From positions 1 through 26,859 of the forward strand of contig CAYSZB010000030.1 of assembly GCA_964435475.1 (NCBI GenBank): a DNA stretch of 26,859 nucleotides, given 5' to 3'. How positions within the stretch are numbered: the first letter of the stretch is position 1; each line of letters begins with the position of its first letter. This stretch comes from CAYSZB01 sp964435475. GTDB taxonomy: Bacteria; Chloroflexota; Anaerolineae; Anaerolineales; Anaerolineaceae. Positions 23,911-26,859 of this stretch are shown here, piece by piece. Below the pieces are notes generated by a model. The model did not search any database and was not told where the DNA came from. It saw nothing but the letters and a program-made list of their open reading frames with translations. The position numbers and the translations under genes were made by a program.

Positions 23911-24702
23911 TTAAATATCCATGATCGCCAGACGGTTCAATTTATTAAGGATCACGGTTTCGAGGTAATCAGCTGCAAGGCTCAGAGCAGTGCTCAGCGA
24001 GGCATGCGCAGCAGCAGAGATCTCGAGGATCTTCTTTTCATCCAGCAGGTTCAATGGGTTGGTCAAACCGGCCATCTTACAGCGCGAGTACAGCATATTG
24101 GCGATCTCCTGGACCTCGGGCGCGCGGAAGGGATGATACAGCCCCAGGAAGGTGTTCAGGTCTCCCAGGTTGGCGGTGGTATCGAATAGGTCCTGCAGAA
24201 AGACCACCGCTTTGATTGACTTGTTGTTCTCCACCGACCACTGCAGCATGCCGTAGAGGTACTCCTGGTCGACCGGAGGGCCGTCCAGCACCAACAGCAG
24301 GGACCGGTCTGGCCGCTTGAGAAAAGCATAGATCGAATCAAGACGGTCAGAGTTCGAGCGTGAAAGGGGCAGGCCAAGGGCATCGATCACGGTCATCAGG
24401 AAATGGCGTGGTTCGGTGATGTTATTGGTGTTGATGTACAGCCCATGGGTGGATCCCATGGCAAGCTGCGGGTGCACCATAGAGGCCAGCCTCTGAGCCA
24501 GCATGGTCTTACCAGCGCCCACTGGGCCGGCGATCACCCCCAGGTTCTTCTGGGGATCGCGGTCATCCAGGAGGAAGCTGTAAGCCACCTCCAACACCTT
24601 GCGCTGCTCGGCGATGTGCGGAAAGAAGAAGCGCGTATCCACATAGCGCAGGAAAGGGTGTTCCAAAAATCCAGCTTTAATAAGGTCGGTTGTTTTGATC
24701 AT
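23911..24702 (-). CDS. ExeA/TniB-like AAA ATPase of the replication module
   Basis: The 263-residue protein opens with a family-like HPFLRYVDTRFFFPHIAEQ, then Walker A GPVGAGKT (residues 59-66), Walker B region LLLVLDGPP and a helical C-terminus. This resembles the COG3267/TniB-like ATPases that work with transposition, secretion or DNA-loading partners. In Walker B the usual acidic pair is LD-G, so hydrolysis may be slow. No transposase or secretion gene is beside it; its neighbours are the initiator gene on the same strand and parA, divergent. A helper in initiator or helicase loading is therefore an inference. ATG 24702 has GGAG four bases upstream; a promoter lies at 24738-24766. Confidence 0.7.
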   Translation of the reverse strand: MIKTTDLIKAGFLEHPFLRYVDTRFFFPHIAEQRKVLEVAYSFLLDDRDPQKNLGVIAGPVGAGKTMLAQRLASMVHPQLAMGSTHGLYINTNNITEPRHFLMTVIDALGLPLSRSNSDRLDSIYAFLKRPDRSLLLVLDGPPVDQEYLYGMLQWSVENNKSIKAVVFLQDLFDTTANLGDLNTFLGLYHPFRAPEVQEIANMLYSRCKMAGLTNPLNLLDEKKILEISAAAHASLSTALSLAADYLETVILNKLNRLAIMDI

Positions 24703-24737
24703 TGCACTCCATTGGTCGCTTGTTAAAAGCTACAAAT

Positions 24738-24766
24738 AGCTTAACATAACCCAATAATTAAGTCAA
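24738..24766 (-). promoter_or_regulatory. Promoter candidate for the AAA ATPase
   Basis: On the minus strand TTGACT (24766-24761) is followed after 17 bases by TAAGCT (24743-24738), a weak -10 box, 35 bases before the start codon. Confidence 0.4.
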
Positions 24767-24803
24767 GTGGCTTAAAAATATTCATCACTTGCTACAAGTG
24801 GCT
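24764..24803. repeat. Operator-like repeats between the divergent ATPase and parA genes
   Basis: CAAGTGGCT occurs at 24764-24772 and 24795-24803 (31 bases apart, about three helical turns). An inverted repeat CACTTG-cta-CAAGTG lies at 24786-24800. The first copy overlaps the -35 box of the ATPase promoter, so a repressor binding here would cover it. Confidence 0.45.
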
Positions 24804-24916
24804 GAATTATAACCCGCGGAATTGGTAAATACAAGAGAAAATGATTCAGATCGATCAAAAACATGGTATGATTAAAAAAGTTAAAAGGCAGATCGAATTG
24901 ACGAGGTGAATAAGCT

Positions 24917-25744
24917 ATGGCTATTATATCCCTGATCAACCGTAAGGGTGGGGTTGGCAAATCTACCATCAGTATCAACCTGGCGGCTGGTCTGGCTACC
25001 TGGGCTTCGCGTAGACCGGGTGAAAAACCGGTCCTGCTGATTGACATGGATGACCAGCTCAGTGCCACGATCACAGCCATGGGTGGCGGGCTGGAAAACG
25101 CCTTTGTGCCTGCCATCACGGCCGATCCCAGCTTTGCTCTATCCCTGGGCAACGGCTTTGGAGGGTCTGAGTCCCTGCTGATCGACTCGTTGCTGCCGCG
25201 CGAGCGGGCTGCCAAGGTGCGCATTTTTAAGACCAACAAGACCCGCATGGAGGGACTGGAGGATGCCCTGCGATCGATGCCTGATTCGGCTTTCCAGTTG
25301 TCCTATTTTCTCGAACCAATCAGGGACGATTTCTCTTTCATAATTATTGACAATCCCCCGTCTGCCGGAATGATTCCTATGAACTCCCTTGTTGCCAGTT
25401 CGCATGTCCTGATCCCCATTGAACCGGATGGGTTGAGCCTGATCGGGCTGGCGGATATTTTACGCATGATCGAGAATGTGCAGCGCAATACCAACCCCAG
25501 CTTGCAAATCCTGGGTATAATCCCTTCCCGCTTTCGCATGGTTCGCCGCCAATCACGTGATGTGATCGAGGATATGGAGAGCATGTACGGCCACCTCTTG
25601 CTGCCGTATGTCAAGGACCTGGCGGAGATCTCGGCCGCCACCACGGCGGGCTCGGATGTCTTCTCCTACTGCCCGCAGAGTTCGCAGGCCTTCCGCTGTT
25701 TTTCCAACCTGGTCGATGCGGTACTGGGAAAGCTGCAGGTCTGA
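24917..25744 (+). CDS. parA: ParA-type partition ATPase
   Basis: The 275-residue protein has the deviant Walker A of the ParA/MinD class, INRKGGVGKST (K10 and K15), Walker A' region VLLIDMDDQLSAT and Walker B FIIIDNPPSAG. It lacks the N-terminal helix-turn-helix of type Ia plasmid ParA, so it fits the shorter chromosomal/type Ib-like form. An unusual stretch between residues 60 and 125 separates the A' motif from the Walker B strand. ParA binds DNA nonspecifically with ATP and moves ParB-bound centromeres apart. GAGGTGA before ATG 24917 fixes the start. It is followed by a palindrome and parB, the usual operon order. Confidence 0.9.
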   Translation: MAIISLINRKGGVGKSTISINLAAGLATWASRRPGEKPVLLIDMDDQLSATITAMGGGLENAFVPAITADPSFALSLGNGFGGSESLLIDSLLPRERAAKVRIFKTNKTRMEGLEDALRSMPDSAFQLSYFLEPIRDDFSFIIIDNPPSAGMIPMNSLVASSHVLIPIEPDGLSLIGLADILRMIENVQRNTNPSLQILGIIPSRFRMVRRQSRDVIEDMESMYGHLLLPYVKDLAEISAATTAGSDVFSYCPQSSQAFRCFSNLVDAVLGKLQV

Positions 25745-25749
25745 TCGGT

Positions 25750-25771
25750 AAGTGTGCCCATGGGCACAGTT
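25750..25771. repeat. Palindrome site 3, between parA and parB
   Basis: A 22-bp inverted repeat centred between 25760 and 25761 has one mismatched pair; the central TGTGCCCATGGGCACA is perfect. It shares its core with sites 1 and 2. It fills the 51-base gap between the two partition genes, a common place for a centromere or an operator. Confidence 0.7.
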
Positions 25772-25795
25772 AAGAAATAAAACGAGGTTTGAGTT

Positions 25796-26859
25796 ATGGC
25801 TAACGAAGGTAGAAAAAGAGATTTCGCCGGTCTGATTAATATGACCGGCCAGGCATTTGATGCCAGCATGGGAGAATCCGCCAGCCAGGCGGGTGCGGAT
25901 GTGCCGCGCATGGTCAACAACCGCCAGAGCGTGTACCGTGTGCCCTTGAGCATGGTGCGGCCGGACCGCTTCCAGGCGCGCTTTATCCTGCCCCACGCCC
26001 TGCGTCAGGCTTTTTACAGCGGCGAACTGGGTTGGCGGGAAGTGACCCTGCGCTGGATCGAAATGGCGAGGGAAGATCCGCTCATCGCCAGGGAACTGTC
26101 CGAACTGGCTTTCCTGGGGGCTTCGCTGCATGATACCGGGCAGATCAAGCCAGTGACCGGGCAGGTGGTCAACCGGGATGGGCGGGATACCTTCCACATG
26201 CTCACCGGGGAACGGCGTTTTTGGGCTACCGCGATCAAGGCGGTCCAGAATAGGGAGGATGCTGAGCCTTTTGTCCTGGCCATCATTGATAACCAGCCCT
26301 CGCTGGAAAAACAGATCGCCGAAAACATGGCTTATAAAGAACTGACTGCAGTGGGCAAGGCCAGGGCTGCTGCCCGTATTGTCCTGGAAACCAACGGCAT
26401 CAGCCCCCTGCCGGGCGATGATGAATACAACTACTTCCGACAGGTGTCCGAGATACGCCTCAACGAAGAAACCCGCGATAGGCTGCAGCAGACACTACAG
26501 ATCGAGCGTACTTATTATGGACGCCTGATGAAGTTCTTTGAGCTGCCGCAAGACCTGCTGTCAATGTGCGATCTGGCAGAGATGCCGGAGCGGGTGCTGC
26601 GCGAGATCATGCAGTTTGACCGCCAGTACTGGGAACAGGGTATTCGTTATTTTGCCGGCCGGGAGAACTGCTCCTACCTGGATGTGCATGCCTATTTGGA
26701 CGGCGTTCAGGGGCGCATCAAGAACCGCGCCCCGCGCACACCGCTTGACCCTGCCACCCGTGCAGCGCGTTCTATCCGCCGGGCGCTGTTTACCATGGAG
26801 GATATTGCCCAGGACGACAAAGTGGGCGCGCTGGCGGATGCCATGTTGGGCGATGTGGA
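25796..26859 (+). CDS. parB: ParB/Spo0J-like partition protein (3' truncated by window)
   Basis: The frame is open from ATG 25796 (GAGG at 25784-25787) to the last base: 354 residues are visible and no stop is reached. Signs of ParB are VPLSMVRPDRFQAR near residue 50, GQIKPV, the nucleotide-binding arginine box MLTGERRFWATAIKA (G138-E139-R140-R141), and ENMAYKELTAVGKARAAARI followed by a helix-turn-helix-like part. Between the first box and GASLHDTGQIKPV lies an insertion of about 45 residues that ordinary ParB proteins lack. CTP-dependent clamp proteins of this family load at parS and slide. Here the three palindromes are candidate loading sites. The C-terminal dimer domain is outside the window. 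Confidence 0.82.
   Translation, partial: MANEGRKRDFAGLINMTGQAFDASMGESASQAGADVPRMVNNRQSVYRVPLSMVRPDRFQARFILPHALRQAFYSGELGWREVTLRWIEMAREDPLIARELSELAFLGASLHDTGQIKPVTGQVVNRDGRDTFHMLTGERRFWATAIKAVQNREDAEPFVLAIIDNQPSLEKQIAENMAYKELTAVGKARAAARIVLETNGISPLPGDDEYNYFRQVSEIRLNEETRDRLQQTLQIERTYYGRLMKFFELPQDLLSMCDLAEMPERVLREIMQFDRQYWEQGIRYFAGRENCSYLDVHAYLDGVQGRIKNRAPRTPLDPATRAARSIRRALFTMEDIAQDDKVGALADAMLGDV

Noticed and set aside
25553..26197. Minus-strand open frame of 214 codons across parA-parB
   Set aside because: It covers the end of parA, the palindrome and the start of parB, all well supported on the plus strand; the protein is rich in His, Gln and Pro, as antisense shadows of G+C-rich genes are.

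Overview
The window looks like DNA from an anaerobic Chloroflexota bacterium of the Anaerolineae type. That placement is an inference from protein style, fairly high G+C, abundant low-potential redox genes (tungsten-type aldehyde oxidoreductase, polyferredoxin, rubredoxin-fused flavoprotein, bacterioferritin) and strong Shine-Dalgarno sites. No rRNA, tRNA or single-copy marker is present to confirm it.

Bases 1-6051 (+) form a purine and nitrogen neighbourhood: the end of a nucleoside/simple-sugar ABC permease, a fused Fe-S/molybdopterin hydroxylase of the xanthine dehydrogenase type, a type I glutamine synthetase with its own promoter and an odd upstream repeat, and a DeoD purine nucleoside phosphorylase. 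Bases 6229-8209 hold a divergent redox pair: a membrane-anchored rhodanese with an in-frame TGA exactly where the family has Cys (a probable selenoprotein), and a rubredoxin-fused NAD(P)H/FAD oxidoreductase. Bases 8256-13083 carry a ROK-like protein, a DUF4230-type protein, and an AOR-family oxidoreductase translationally coupled to a four-cluster ferredoxin behind a structured 5' leader. Bases 13238-18869 (-) carry bacterioferritin, a DegV lipid-binding protein, and a ggt - BaiN-like flavoprotein - MFS transporter operon. Bases 18990-21035 carry a four-helix membrane protein overlapping a pyrophosphatase-like protein, then convergent manC.

From about 21.2 kb to the right edge the content changes to a plasmid-like replication and partition module. 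It contains a small ribbon-helix-helix-like protein, a 651-residue putative initiator, an ExeA/TniB-like AAA ATPase, ParA, and a ParB that is still open at the window end. Three features tie the module together. First, five iterons at an exact 33-bp period lie inside the initiator gene beside an AT-rich stretch, a phage-lambda-O-like nested origin. Second, a palindrome with core AAGTGTGCCCATGGGCAC occurs three times, downstream of the operon, inside the initiator's 5' end, and between parA and parB; these are parS or operator candidates. Third, a consensus-like promoter points antisense to the initiator leader and could make a structured counter-transcript.

The main points for a second look are the TGA-containing rhodanese and the nested-origin/palindrome/partition module. 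Metabolic genes sit only about 0.4 kb from the module. This suggests an integrated plasmid, a chromid, or a chromosome with a plasmid-type origin; the window cannot decide between these.
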